Shown here piece by piece: positions 1-8,337 of a stretch of 64,000 nucleotides of DNA. Positions within the stretch are counted from its first letter, which is position 1, and the number at the start of each line of letters is the position of its first letter. The notes under the pieces were generated by a model. That model made no database searches, was not told where the DNA came from, and worked only from the letters and a program-made list of their open reading frames with translations. Origin of the DNA: Bacteroidota bacterium (GTDB lineage Bacteria; Bacteroidota; Bacteroidia; Flavobacteriales_F; PHOS-HE28); contig JACTMO010000079.1 in NCBI GenBank assembly GCA_014584605.1, positions 49,704 to 113,703 of the forward strand, read 5' to 3'. Made by a program: the position numbers and the translations under genes.

Positions 1-983
1 ACCGGCTCATGGCGCTGGGGCAGGACGAGACCCTGAAGGCCCAGTTCCCGGATGCCATGCAGCGGGCCATTGACAGCTACATCAAGGCCCAGGAGCTGGA
101 CACCAAGGGGAGCTACAAGAACGAGATCCAGCAGAACCTGCTCGCCTTGCAGGCCGCCTCGCTCAACAAGGGCAACGATGCCTTCAGCGCCAAGGAGTAC
201 GACAAGGCCATCGCGCTGTACGGCAACAGCGAGCGCATCGCCAAGGCCTTCGGGGCGGTGGACACCAACGCCATCTTCAACAGCGCCCTGGCCTACGAGA
301 CGAAGGGCGACGCGGCCAAGGCCATCGAGCGCTACGGCGAATGCCTGAGCCTGGGCTACGACAAACCGGAGATCTACCGCTACAAGGCCAACCTGCAGAA
401 GAAGGCCGGGGATGTGGAGGGGGCCATCGCCACCGTGCGCCAGGGCCGCACCAAGCACGCGGGCAACAAGGACCTCATCCTGGACGAGATGAGCTACCAG
501 CTGGAGACCGGGCGCACCGAGGAGGCCGAAAAGAGCGTGAGCGAGGCCATCGCCGCCGACCCGGAGAACGCCGTGCTCTACAGCATCCTGGGCAGCCTGT
601 ACGACGCCAAGGCCAATCCGAAGGAGGGACCCGCCCCGGCCGAGGCCGATGTGGCCAAGTGGACCGACCTGGCCGAGGAGAACTACAAGAAGAGCCTGGA
701 GCGGGACCCCAAGTTCTTCGACGCCTACTTCAACATCGGCGTGCTGTACAACAACCGCGCGGCCACCTGCTACAGCAAGGCCAACGGCATCAAGGACAAC
801 ACCGCCTACGAGAAGGCCAAGACCGCTTGCGACGCGGTCTTCGTGAAGGCCGTGCCGTACTTTGAGAAAGCGCACGAGCTCCGTCCGGACGACGTGCAAA
901 CGATCCAACAGTTGATGAAGCTGTATGCCAAGACCGACGACCAGGCCAAGTATGCCGCCATGAAGGCGAAGCTCGGACAATAA
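1..983 (+). CDS. TPR-repeat protein, 5' end outside the window
   Basis: The reading frame is open from the window edge. The first ATG (base 9) falls inside repeat-like sequence with no signal peptide, so the true start lies upstream. The visible part of about 324 residues is a string of helix-turn-helix units with the TPR pattern: KEYDKAIALY, GDAAKAIERYGECL, GDVEGAIATV and TEEAEKSVSEAIAADPENA. TPR arrays are protein-docking scaffolds. Bacteroidota often carry secreted TPR proteins of this kind, but no specific partner can be read from the sequence. It ends in TAA and is followed by a hairpin. Family call is firm; specific role unknown. Confidence 0.8.
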   Translation, partial: RLMALGQDETLKAQFPDAMQRAIDSYIKAQELDTKGSYKNEIQQNLLALQAASLNKGNDAFSAKEYDKAIALYGNSERIAKAFGAVDTNAIFNSALAYETKGDAAKAIERYGECLSLGYDKPEIYRYKANLQKKAGDVEGAIATVRQGRTKHAGNKDLILDEMSYQLETGRTEEAEKSVSEAIAADPENAVLYSILGSLYDAKANPKEGPAPAEADVAKWTDLAEENYKKSLERDPKFFDAYFNIGVLYNNRAATCYSKANGIKDNTAYEKAKTACDAVFVKAVPYFEKAHELRPDDVQTIQQLMKLYAKTDDQAKYAAMKAKLGQ

Positions 984-1004
984 GGCCGTTGGCGCGTTAA
1001 GGGT

Positions 1005-1032
1005 GAGAGCTCCGGTCATGGCCGGGGCTCTC
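1005..1032. terminator. Hairpin between convergent genes
   Basis: An 11-base stem (GAGAGCTCCGG paired with CCGGGGCTCTC, one G-U pair) with a short loop lies between the stop of the TPR gene and the convergent methyltransferase stop. There is no clear T-run. It is probably a bidirectional terminator. Confidence 0.55.
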
Positions 1033-1046
1033 TGCGCTTCAGGGGG

Positions 1047-1889
1047 TCAACCTTCGCGCAGCCAGAGGATGTCCTCCCGCAGTTCCCGGTGCGCCATCAC
1101 GTCCACAGGAACGGTGCGTCCGTCGGTGCGTGCCCGGAACGAGCGGAAGCCCGCCCCGCGCAGCAGGTCGTCCATGGCCTGCACCTCGGCCCGCGAGCGG
1201 TCCAGCAGGGTGGTCTCCACCATGATGCGGGCGATGCGCTCCTCGGCCAGCATGCGCTGGCAACCGCGCAACGCCGGCAGCTCCGAGCCCTCGATATCCA
1301 GCTTCAGGAAGTCGACACGGCCGATGCCCTGCCCGGCGCAGAAGGCGTCCACCGTGGTCACCTGCACCGGATAGGGGATCTTGTCCTTGGGGTCGAACGT
1401 GCCTTCCAGGCAGGCGAAGCCCCGCACCATCACCCGGGGCGTGTCATAGAACGTGTGCGTGCCGGTGTGGTCGGTCAGCGCCAGGTCCCACAGCGACCAG
1501 GTGCGGAAGGTGCCCAGGTCGTTCAACTCCCGGATGCGGGCGTTCGCCGTGCGCGAAGGCTCGAAGGAGTGCACATGGCCCGAAGCACCCACCAGGCCCA
1601 GGCAATGCGCGGCGAAATAGCCGATGTTAGCGCCGGGGTCAAAGACCACCATGCCCGGACGCAGGGTGCGGGAGAGGTAGTTCATGATGTTCACCTCGTA
1701 GAGGTCGAAGAACATCATACGGTGCTGACGCACACCCAAGTCCAGCTCGAAACGCACACCGTGGCGCTCGGTCGGTACCGGTCGGCCCGTGTCGGTCCAG
1801 GTCCCCACCAGATCGGCCAGCCGATGCCGCCCCCGAACGGGGAGGCGGGTGAGCGAACGGGCCACGGACCGAAGGGGAGCACGCCACAT
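1047..1889 (-). CDS. FkbM family SAM-dependent methyltransferase
   Basis: A 280-residue protein of the FkbM family, whose known members transfer a methyl group from SAM to hydroxyls of sugars or polyketides. The SAM-binding motif I is at residues 83-90 (FDPGANIG), followed by HSFEP (acidic loop) and the family signature DFLKLDIEGSE near residue 205. An in-frame ATG exists 31 codons upstream, but the stretch before residue 1 reads as a low-quality extension. A TACCTTCG promoter box also lies seven bases before the chosen ATG, so I use 1889. The target is unknown; nearby surface-polysaccharide genes make a glycan possible. Confidence 0.85.
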   Translation of the reverse strand: MWRAPLRSVARSLTRLPVRGRHRLADLVGTWTDTGRPVPTERHGVRFELDLGVRQHRMMFFDLYEVNIMNYLSRTLRPGMVVFDPGANIGYFAAHCLGLVGASGHVHSFEPSRTANARIRELNDLGTFRTWSLWDLALTDHTGTHTFYDTPRVMVRGFACLEGTFDPKDKIPYPVQVTTVDAFCAGQGIGRVDFLKLDIEGSELPALRGCQRMLAEERIARIMVETTLLDRSRAEVQAMDDLLRGAGFRSFRARTDGRTVPVDVMAHRELREDILWLREG

Positions 1890-1896
1890 GGGGGCG

Positions 1897-1904
1897 CGAA
1901 GGTA
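1897..1904 (-). promoter_or_regulatory. -7 box TACCTTCG for the FkbM gene
   Basis: Read on the minus strand, TACCTTCG matches the Bacteroidota -7 element TAnnTTTG with one change. It ends seven bases before the ATG, so the transcript would have little or no leader. Confidence 0.55.
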
Positions 1905-1990
1905 GTCCAGCCCGAAAGGGCGGGATCGATCGAGGGGACACAGTCTGGAAGGTCTGAAACTCAGAACAATGCAACTTAACATAATATAAA

Positions 1991-3061
1991 TTATGCGCCA
2001 ATTGGACCTTCAAACAAGCCAACGACCGGTTCCACGCCGAAGCCGGATGACCCGGTGGCCCGGTACGTTCCATCGTGCAGCACGAAGCCGGTGAACGGAT
2101 CATTGTCGATGAGCCACGGCCCGTCGAGGTCGCAGAGCTCCGCCCAACCACCCAAGGCCGCCATGGCCGCACAACCCAGGCTGCTCTCGCTCATGCTGCC
2201 GAGCATGACCAGCTTGCCCAGCGCGCTTGCGCGTTCGGCCATGGCCAGTGCACGGTCCAGACCGCCGCACTTCATGAGCTTCAGGTTCACCCCGCCGAAA
2301 GCCCAGCCCCGCGCCTCCAGGTCGTCCAGCCCCTGAATGGACTCATCCGCGATCACGGGTACGGCGATCTCCAGGCCCAATGCGGCATGGTCGTCCAAGG
2401 CGTCCTTGTGGAACGGCTGCTCCATGGCGACCACCCGGGCGGGTCCGCCAGCGGCCTTCACCGCCTGCCGTGCCTGGTCCACGGACCGCAGGCCCTGGTT
2501 GGCGTCCAGCAACAAACCCGCCTTGGTGCGTGCCGAAACCCAGGCCAGGACCTCCAAGCTCGTAGCAGAACCATCGAGCTTGACCTTCAGGACCGGCACG
2601 TCCGGCATCTCCGCCAACCTAAGATCGATCTCAGTCAACTCACAGATACCCAGCGTGTAGATAGCCTTACCCACCGGCCTGCCCGAACTTGGCATGATCG
2701 CCGAAGCCGACAGACCTTTTCTCCTCCCTATCAGGTCCATAAAGGCCGTATGCAGTCCGGCGCGTGCGGCCGTGGTCGCCCTACCCATGACCACGCGGTC
2801 CAGAGACTTTGATAATGACTTAAAGTCAGATATATCAATCTCCTGAACATCAACACATTTACACGTTGACAATACACTTGCCTGATCCTCCTCGACATAA
2901 GGAGGCGTGGTGGCCTCGCCATAGCCGGTGCTGCCGCCGTGTTCCACCCGGATCAGCACGCTGTCCGTGCCATCGCGCATGCCGTGCGCGGTACCGAACG
3001 GGCGCTTGAAGCGCAGGCGGTAAGGCAGGAGGTCGATCTTCACGGCACCAAGGTCGGCCAT
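1991..3061 (-). CDS. Dipeptide epimerase (enolase superfamily, Ala-Glu epimerase-like)
   Basis: A 356-residue enolase-superfamily protein of the muconate-lactonizing subgroup. Visible catalytic features are the KxK pair at 159/161, metal ligands D186 (DANQG), E214 (MEQPF) and D239 (ADES), and the general base lysine in NLKLMKCGG (261-264). CDLDGP at about 310-314 carries the DxD motif that in Ala-Glu epimerases holds the dipeptide amino group. Known members epimerise L-Ala-D/L-Glu during recycling of murein peptides. Residues about 58-95 are encoded by a markedly AT-rich stretch unlike the rest of the gene. Substrate specificity is inferred. Confidence 0.85.
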   Translation of the reverse strand: MADLGAVKIDLLPYRLRFKRPFGTAHGMRDGTDSVLIRVEHGGSTGYGEATTPPYVEEDQASVLSTCKCVDVQEIDISDFKSLSKSLDRVVMGRATTAARAGLHTAFMDLIGRRKGLSASAIMPSSGRPVGKAIYTLGICELTEIDLRLAEMPDVPVLKVKLDGSATSLEVLAWVSARTKAGLLLDANQGLRSVDQARQAVKAAGGPARVVAMEQPFHKDALDDHAALGLEIAVPVIADESIQGLDDLEARGWAFGGVNLKLMKCGGLDRALAMAERASALGKLVMLGSMSESSLGCAAMAALGGWAELCDLDGPWLIDNDPFTGFVLHDGTYRATGSSGFGVEPVVGLFEGPIGA

Positions 3062-3140
3062 GGCGTGTGCCCGGTTTGTCCACCCGGTCCCGAGTTCCGA
3101 ACAAGACCAGAGGAAGAAGCGCGGTGGTGCCGGACCGTCC

Positions 3141-4178
3141 CTACTTCACCGGATACACCACCCGGGTGAGCCACTTGCTGGTATCGGGCTCGGCAGCGGG
3201 ATCGGTGATGTACTCCTCGATGACGACGGGCCCCAGGGTGGCGCCGTCCGCTTTGATCTTCTTGTCGATGGCCTCGTGGGCCTTGGCCGTGTTCGCATAC
3301 GGTCCGTAGTGATCGATCACGTACGCCTTGCCGGCGGGCACCTCCACCAGGGTCATGCCCTTCAACTTCGCGGTTGCTGTGACCGGTACCGGGATCCCCG
3401 CCATCATGTCCGCCTCCTGGCCGTCCTCATCCCAGGCGTAGAACAAACCGCTGGGGGCCGCCGCCGGTTGCACCCCGGCCGCATGGGTGATGCCCATGGC
3501 CTTGCCCAGGACGCGGCTGTAAAAGGCGTCCATGTCCTTCCATTTCACCCGTTTGCGCTCGCCCAGGTACCACAGGGCCGGGCGTTCCACGATGTTCACC
3601 TCGAAGCCATCGACCATTTTCGCCTGCTGCTCGGCGATGGCTTTGGCATCCGCCTCGGCCAGCAGCTTCAGGTTGCCCAGCCCACGCTCAAAGTCGGGAC
3701 CGATCATCGCGTCCATGTCCATGAACAGGTTCATCACCCGGCCCAGGAACCCGTTCTCGCCCTGCAGGCCCCAGGTGATCCGGGTGCTGTCGCCCAAGGG
3801 CTCCAGGTCGTAGGTGCCCTCGTTGACGGCCTTCATGGGTTCCAGGAAAGTGAGCCGGGTGCGAACGCTCTTGTTGGGGACGATGGCGGTGATCTCCTGC
3901 ATGCCCTTCCCCACGGTGTCGCCCTCCCACTTCCACACGGCGCCCACCGTGCCGTCGGTACCCTCGATGTGCTGCACCTGGTCCTTGTCCATGGCCTGCC
4001 ATGGCCCCCAGTTCTTCATTTCCTCGAGCTTGCCCACGCGGTTGAACACCACTTCCGGCGCTGCGGCGATCACGGTGCTGCGTTCCACCCGGAAGGTCTT
4101 GGGGCCCATGAGGGCCAGGATCACGAAAAGGGCCAACAGGGCCAGCAGGATGATGAGGATGGTCTTCAATGCTCGCAT
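3141..4178 (-). CDS. SRPBCC domain plus GyrI-like ligand-binding domain, membrane-anchored
   Basis: A 345-residue protein. Residues 5-26 form one hydrophobic segment (LKTILIILLALLALFVILAL) that is an anchor or signal. Residues about 30-175 read as an SRPBCC (START-like) pocket: RSTVIAAAPEVVFNRV, WGPWQAMDK, TRLTF and TRITW. Residues about 190-345 match the GyrI-like/AraC effector-binding fold, with VDHYGPY-type sequence (VIDHYGPYANTAKAHEAI) near the end. Both folds bind small hydrophobic or cationic ligands. This two-domain order is common in Bacteroidota proteins of unknown ligand. It is divergent from the LPP20-like lipoprotein gene, with about 108 bases shared upstream. Confidence 0.8.
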   Translation of the reverse strand: MRALKTILIILLALLALFVILALMGPKTFRVERSTVIAAAPEVVFNRVGKLEEMKNWGPWQAMDKDQVQHIEGTDGTVGAVWKWEGDTVGKGMQEITAIVPNKSVRTRLTFLEPMKAVNEGTYDLEPLGDSTRITWGLQGENGFLGRVMNLFMDMDAMIGPDFERGLGNLKLLAEADAKAIAEQQAKMVDGFEVNIVERPALWYLGERKRVKWKDMDAFYSRVLGKAMGITHAAGVQPAAAPSGLFYAWDEDGQEADMMAGIPVPVTATAKLKGMTLVEVPAGKAYVIDHYGPYANTAKAHEAIDKKIKADGATLGPVVIEEYITDPAAEPDTSKWLTRVVYPVK

Positions 4179-4199
4179 GGGCGCGGACCGGTTTCGTCA

Positions 4200-4207
4200 C
4201 AAAGATG
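4200..4207 (-). promoter_or_regulatory. -7 box CATCTTTG for the SRPBCC gene
   Basis: The minus strand reads CATCTTTG, one mismatch from TAnnTTTG, 21 bases before the start codon. Confidence 0.4.
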
Positions 4208-4258
4208 CGCGACGCGTCGGATCCACCCGCCGCACGGGCCGAACGGTTGGCACGCTCT

Positions 4259-4266
4259 TTTCTTTG
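4259..4266 (+). promoter_or_regulatory. -7 box TTTCTTTG for the LPP20-like lipoprotein
   Basis: TTTCTTTG has one mismatch to TAnnTTTG and lies 20 bases before the lipoprotein ATG, in the divergent intergenic region. Confidence 0.4.
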
Positions 4267-4286
4267 CAAGGACGAACCCCCTCCCC

Positions 4287-4850
4287 ATGATCCGGTCCAT
4301 CCGCCTTCCGCTCCTGTTCCTTTCCACCGTGGCGCTCCTGGCCGCGTGCAGCAAGAGCACCTCGCCCGCAGGGAACAAGGTGAAGCAGCCCTTCAGCGGC
4401 AGCGCGTACGAGAGCAACAACCGCTACTTCCGGGGCACCGGGCAGGCGGTGAGCGCCAAGCAGAACATCGCCCGCAGCAAGGCCGATCTGGATGCCAGGA
4501 GTCAGCTGGCCGCCCAGGTGGGCACCAGCGTCAAGGCTGTGACCGATCAGTACCTGGGGCAGACCGAGAACGTCGGTTCGGCGGATGTGGCGGACAAGTT
4601 CCAGACGCTGGTGCGCGAGGTGATGAACACCGAGATGGCGGACCTGCGCAAGATCGGCGAGGAGACCTATCACAACCCGGAGACCCAGGCCTACACGGTG
4701 TACGTGGCGTACGAGATCCGCAAGGCGGCCATGTGGCGGTTCATGAAACAGCAGGCCCGCGCCCAGGCCAAGGTGAGCGCGCAGGAACTGAAGGTGATGG
4801 AAGAGGTGTTGGACCTGGAGATCAAGAAGGCCGAGGCCGAGGGTGAATGA
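4287..4850 (+). CDS. LPP20-like lipoprotein
   Basis: A 187-residue lipoprotein. The signal peptide ends in a lipobox (LLAACSK, Cys at about residue 21). The mature part carries the LPP20-type pattern FRGTGQAVS, then ARSKADLDARSQLAAQVG, and ends in a charged helix (QELKVMEEVLDLEIKKAEAEGE). Members are surface or periplasmic lipoproteins without an assigned biochemical activity. The start was chosen at the signal peptide; the frame stays open far upstream but without protein-like sequence. It is followed about 100 bases later by the YugP peptidase on the same strand. Confidence 0.75.
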   Translation: MIRSIRLPLLFLSTVALLAACSKSTSPAGNKVKQPFSGSAYESNNRYFRGTGQAVSAKQNIARSKADLDARSQLAAQVGTSVKAVTDQYLGQTENVGSADVADKFQTLVREVMNTEMADLRKIGEETYHNPETQAYTVYVAYEIRKAAMWRFMKQQARAQAKVSAQELKVMEEVLDLEIKKAEAEGE

Positions 4851-4952
4851 ACTGCCATCTTTGCAGGCAGGGCTGCCCGACCGGCACCAGCGCCCCCCCT
4901 TTGCCGGAATGGAACCGGAATTGCGGGTGCCGACCCCAAACCTGAACGACCC

Positions 4953-5633
4953 ATGATGGGAGCCTATCTCATCGGCATCGTGGTGATGCTCGTGAGCCTG
5001 CTGGTGAGCCAGCAACTGAAGAGCCGTTTCCGCAAGTACAGCGCCACCCCGCTGGCCAACGGCATGAGCGGGGCCGAGATCGCGCAGCAGATGTTGCACG
5101 ACCACGGCATCGGCGATGTGCGGGTGGTGAGCGTGGCGGGCCAGCTCACCGACCATTACAACCCCGCGAACCGAACGGTGAACCTGAGCGAGGCGGTGTA
5201 CCACGCGCGCAACGCCGCCGCCGCCGCCGTGGCCGCGCACGAATGCGGCCACGCCGTGCAACATGCCACCGCCTACCGCTGGCTCACCATGCGCAGCAAG
5301 CTGGTGCCCGTGGTGCAGGTGGCCAGCAACTTCATGCAGTGGGTGATCCTGGGCGGCATCCTGTTGATCAACACCTTTCCGCAACTGCTGCTCATCGGCA
5401 TCCTCATGTTCGCCATGACCACGCTGTTCGCCTTCATCACCCTGCCGGTGGAGTACGACGCGAGCAACCGGGCCCTGGCCTGGATCAAGCGCAAGGGCAT
5501 CGTCACCGCCGGGGAGTACGCCATGAGCGCCGACGCGCTGAAGTGGGCCGCACGGACCTACGTGGTGGCCGCCATCGGTTCGCTGGCCACGCTGCTGTAC
5601 TACGTTTCCATTTTCATGAACCGCCGGGACTGA
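4953..5633 (+). CDS. Membrane zinc metallopeptidase, YugP family
   Basis: A 226-residue integral membrane peptidase. TM1 is residues 4-20, followed by the zinc site HECGH at about 96-100 (AAHECGHAVQHA), a hydrophobic pair at about 112-160, the third-ligand region VEYDASNRALAWI, and a C-terminal TM at about 195-215. NPANRTVNLSEAVYH before the zinc site is also typical of YugP. The family is widespread, and the substrate is not established. ATCTTTG at about 4868 upstream is a likely -7 element. The gene is closed by a strong hairpin. Confidence 0.88.
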   Translation: MMGAYLIGIVVMLVSLLVSQQLKSRFRKYSATPLANGMSGAEIAQQMLHDHGIGDVRVVSVAGQLTDHYNPANRTVNLSEAVYHARNAAAAAVAAHECGHAVQHATAYRWLTMRSKLVPVVQVASNFMQWVILGGILLINTFPQLLLIGILMFAMTTLFAFITLPVEYDASNRALAWIKRKGIVTAGEYAMSADALKWAARTYVVAAIGSLATLLYYVSIFMNRRD

Positions 5634-5655
5634 CCCCCCCTGCCCCGTGCGGTCG

Positions 5656-5683
5656 AAAGGCCACTGCTCCGGCGGTGGCCTTT
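5656..5683. terminator. Bidirectional intrinsic terminator
   Basis: A perfect 9-base stem (AAAGGCCAC / GTGGCCTTT) with a T-run on the plus strand and an A-run that serves the minus strand. It lies between the convergent stops of the YugP gene and the EEP-family gene. Confidence 0.8.
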
Positions 5684-5687
5684 TCCG

Positions 5688-6752
5688 TTACCGCAGCCGC
5701 AGCACAACGGGCAGGTGGTCGCTGAAGCCGCCCTTGTACGCACCGCGGTTGTACGTCTTGTCCGGGGCCGGGCCGTACTTGGGATGCCTGAACAGCAGCC
5801 GGTCGTCCGCGAAGGCGCTGGCCAAAACGGCATGGAGCCCCGGACCCGATGCCAGCGCCTGGCTCACGATCATCTGGTCCAGGTAGCCCCAGCGGCCCTG
5901 GTGCAGGTAGCTGCCGTCCACGCCTTCCCGGCCCGGGTCGGTGCACATCAGGTCGATGAGGTCGCTCCCGTCCCGGCGGTCGCAACCGGCGCCCAGTCCT
6001 TCCCGGATGCTGCGGTCTTGGGGGTGGTCGTTGAAGTCGCCCATGATGAGCACCCGGGCCTGCGGGTCCCGGGACAGGACCGCATCCACACGGCGGCGCA
6101 CCAGGCGGGCGGCGGCCATGCGCTCGGGTTCGCTTTCGGCCACGCCTTTCCTGCGGCTGGGCCAGTGGCATTGGAGCACATGCAGTTCCTGCTCCTCGGC
6201 GATGGCGAGCCTGGCGTAGAGGACATCACGGGTGCGGTCGTTGCCCGGCAGGGTCAGGGCGAGCGGTTCGGTGTGCAGCACCGTGGCGAAGGGCCTGCGC
6301 ACCAGCAGCGCCACATCGATCCCGCGTTCGTCGGGCGAGTCGAAGTGCAGTACGGCATAGTCCCCGCGGTCCAGCGGTGGCGTGCGGACCAGGTCCTCCA
6401 CCACCGCACGGTTCTCCACCTCGATCAGCCCGACGATCGGCGGCAGCTCCTTCGCGGTCCAGGCGATGGCCCTGGCCAGTTGTGCGAGCTTGTGCCGGTA
6501 CCGTTCGGCGGTCCAGTGCAGGTCGCCAGCGGGCAGGAACTCCTCATCGTCGGTAAGCGGGTCGTCCACCGTGTCGAAGAGGTTCTCCACGTTGTAGCTC
6601 ACCAGCACCTGGCCGCCCAGGGGCCTCAGCGGACGGTGAGGCGTGGCAGGGAGGCCATCGGCCTGCTCTTTGGGGCGGTCCCTGGGCGCCGCCGCAGGAC
6701 CACAAGCCATGGCCTCGACGACCAGCACGAGCCCCAACAGAACGGTGCGCAT
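5688..6752 (-). CDS. Endonuclease/exonuclease/phosphatase (EEP) family protein, exported
   Basis: A 354-residue EEP-fold phosphodiesterase or phosphatase. An N-terminal hydrophobic signal ends at a possible lipobox (VVEAMACG, Cys about 17). Then come SYNVENLF (Asn ligand), GLIEVENR (metal Glu), GIDVALLVRR, IMGDFNDHP (catalytic Asp/Asn) and SDHLPVVLRLR at the C-terminus (catalytic His). All core EEP motifs are present. The signal puts it outside the cytoplasm, so nucleic-acid scavenging or lipid or inositol phosphate cleavage are both possible. Its ATG lies two bases after the HerA-like gene's stop, so the two are co-transcribed. Confidence 0.82.
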   Translation of the reverse strand: MRTVLLGLVLVVEAMACGPAAAPRDRPKEQADGLPATPHRPLRPLGGQVLVSYNVENLFDTVDDPLTDDEEFLPAGDLHWTAERYRHKLAQLARAIAWTAKELPPIVGLIEVENRAVVEDLVRTPPLDRGDYAVLHFDSPDERGIDVALLVRRPFATVLHTEPLALTLPGNDRTRDVLYARLAIAEEQELHVLQCHWPSRRKGVAESEPERMAAARLVRRRVDAVLSRDPQARVLIMGDFNDHPQDRSIREGLGAGCDRRDGSDLIDLMCTDPGREGVDGSYLHQGRWGYLDQMIVSQALASGPGLHAVLASAFADDRLLFRHPKYGPAPDKTYNRGAYKGGFSDHLPVVLRLR

Positions 6753-6754
6753 GG

Positions 6755-8296
6755 TCAGCGGCGTCGGGTGCGCACGCCCAGCACGCCCAACAACCCGCGG
6801 GTGAGCTCGCGCACCAGGGTGTTGCCCACCTGCCGAACCATGGTGTTGCGGCTCAGGTCCTCCACCAGGGAGCGCTCGGGCTTGGCGGGCCGCGGTGCCG
6901 GTGTTGCGGGTTCCCGCTTGCCCTGTGCGTCGTCGTCGGCCGCCTCTCCCTTGAGCCTCTTCTCCAGGATCTCGAAGGCGCTGTCGCGGTCGATGACCTC
7001 GTTGTATTTGGCCGCCAGGGCGCTGCGGGCCACCAGGGCGTCCAGCTCCAAGGCGGTGAGCACGTTCATGCGGGTGGCCGGTGCGCACATCAGGGTGTGG
7101 GCCAGCGGTGTGGGTGTTCCCTTCTCGCTCAGGGCCGTCACCAGGGCCTCGCCGATGCCCAGGGAGGTCAACAGTTCCTCGGTGTTGTAGTGGTCGGTGA
7201 GCGGGTAGTTCTCGGCCGTGCGCTTGATGGCGGTGCGGTCCTTGGCGGTGAATGCGCGCAAGGCGTGCTGGACCTTGAGGCCGAGCTGACCCAGCACCTC
7301 GTCGGGCACGTCCGTGGGGTCCTGGGTGCAGAAGTACACCCCGACGCCCTTGGAACGGATCAGCTTGACGATGGTGCCGATCTGCTCCAGCAACGGCTTG
7401 GTCGCCGTGCTGAAGATCAGGTGCGCTTCATCGATGAACAGGCACAGCTTCGGCTTCTCAGCGTCGCCCACCTCGGGGAAGGTGGCGTACACCTCGGCCA
7501 GCAGGCAGAGCATGAAAGTGCTGAAGAGCCTGGGTTTGTCCTGGATGTCGGTCAGGCGCACGATGTGCAGCACGCCCTTGCCGTCGCGCACCTGGAGCAG
7601 GTCGTTCACGTCGAAGCTGCGTTCGCCGAAGAAGCGTTCGGCGCCCTGCTGCTCGATCTCGATCAGCTTGCGCATGATGGTGTTCACGGTGGCCGGGCTC
7701 ACCGCGCCATACTCCTTCTGCACCTCCCGTTTCCCCTCCTGGGTGGTGAACTGCAGCACGCGCCGCAGGTCCTTCAGGTCCAGCAGGGGCAGCCCGTTGT
7801 CGTCGCAGTACTTGAAGACCAGGGCCAGCACGCTCTGCTGGGTGTCGTTGAGCTCCAGGATGCGGCCCAGCAGCACCGGTCCGAACTCGCTCACGGTGGC
7901 GCGGAGGCGGGCGCCTTTTTCATCGCTCAGGCTCAACAGCTCCACCGGCAGGCTGGCGGGCGTGTAGGGGATCCCGAGGCGGACGTGCCGTTCTTCGATC
8001 TTCGGGTTCGGCGTGCCCGGTGCGGCGATGCCGCTCAGGTCGCCCTTGATGTCCATCAGCAGGCAGGGCACCCCGTTCAGGCTGAGCTGTTCGGCGAGCA
8101 CCTGCAGGCTCTTGGTCTTGCCGGTGCCGGTGGCACCCGCGATGAGGCCGTGGCGGTTCATGGTGCGCAAGGGGATCCGCACCGGGGCCGTTGCCGCACA
8201 GGTCCCCTGGTACAGCGGCGCGCCCAAAGTGATGGATCCGCCCTGCGTGGCGTATCCCGCCTGCATGGCCTGGGTGAACTCTTCCGTGGTCCGCAT
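6755..8296 (-). CDS. HerA-like / DUF853 family ATPase
   Basis: A 513-residue P-loop ATPase of the DUF853 branch of HerA-FtsK-like proteins. Walker A is GATGTGKT at residues 54-61, LLMDIKGDLSG follows, and Walker B is LCLFIDEAHLIF near residue 290. The C-terminal third is charged and Pro-rich (KREPATPAPRPAKPERS) and ends in basic residues. Family members are assumed DNA translocases, but their role is unproven. The start was set at MRTTEEF because a TACCTTGG box sits five bases before it; the longer reading adds 15 unlikely residues. It lies between DUF937 upstream (41 bases) and EEP downstream (2 bases). Confidence 0.85.
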   Translation of the reverse strand: MRTTEEFTQAMQAGYATQGGSITLGAPLYQGTCAATAPVRIPLRTMNRHGLIAGATGTGKTKSLQVLAEQLSLNGVPCLLMDIKGDLSGIAAPGTPNPKIEERHVRLGIPYTPASLPVELLSLSDEKGARLRATVSEFGPVLLGRILELNDTQQSVLALVFKYCDDNGLPLLDLKDLRRVLQFTTQEGKREVQKEYGAVSPATVNTIMRKLIEIEQQGAERFFGERSFDVNDLLQVRDGKGVLHIVRLTDIQDKPRLFSTFMLCLLAEVYATFPEVGDAEKPKLCLFIDEAHLIFSTATKPLLEQIGTIVKLIRSKGVGVYFCTQDPTDVPDEVLGQLGLKVQHALRAFTAKDRTAIKRTAENYPLTDHYNTEELLTSLGIGEALVTALSEKGTPTPLAHTLMCAPATRMNVLTALELDALVARSALAAKYNEVIDRDSAFEILEKRLKGEAADDDAQGKREPATPAPRPAKPERSLVEDLSRNTMVRQVGNTLVRELTRGLLGVLGVRTRRR

Positions 8297-8301
8297 GGCG
8301 G

Positions 8302-8309
8302 CCAAGGTA
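8302..8309 (-). promoter_or_regulatory. -7-like box TACCTTGG before the HerA-like gene
   Basis: The minus strand reads TACCTTGG, five bases from the ATG. It is one mismatch from TAnnTTTG and implies a nearly leaderless transcript separate from the DUF937 gene. Confidence 0.45.
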
Positions 8310-8337
8310 AGCGTGCTGGCCAACGAGGCCGGGCGGC

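Noticed and set aside
995..1001. A further CTTAACG copy on the minus strand
   Set aside because: A single half-site in a terminator region between convergent genes, with no second half at 11-base spacing and no promoter after it; taken as chance.
1005..1032. Small RNA gene at the hairpin after the TPR gene
   Set aside because: The structure is a simple stem between two convergent stops, with no promoter box before it; a terminator explains it.
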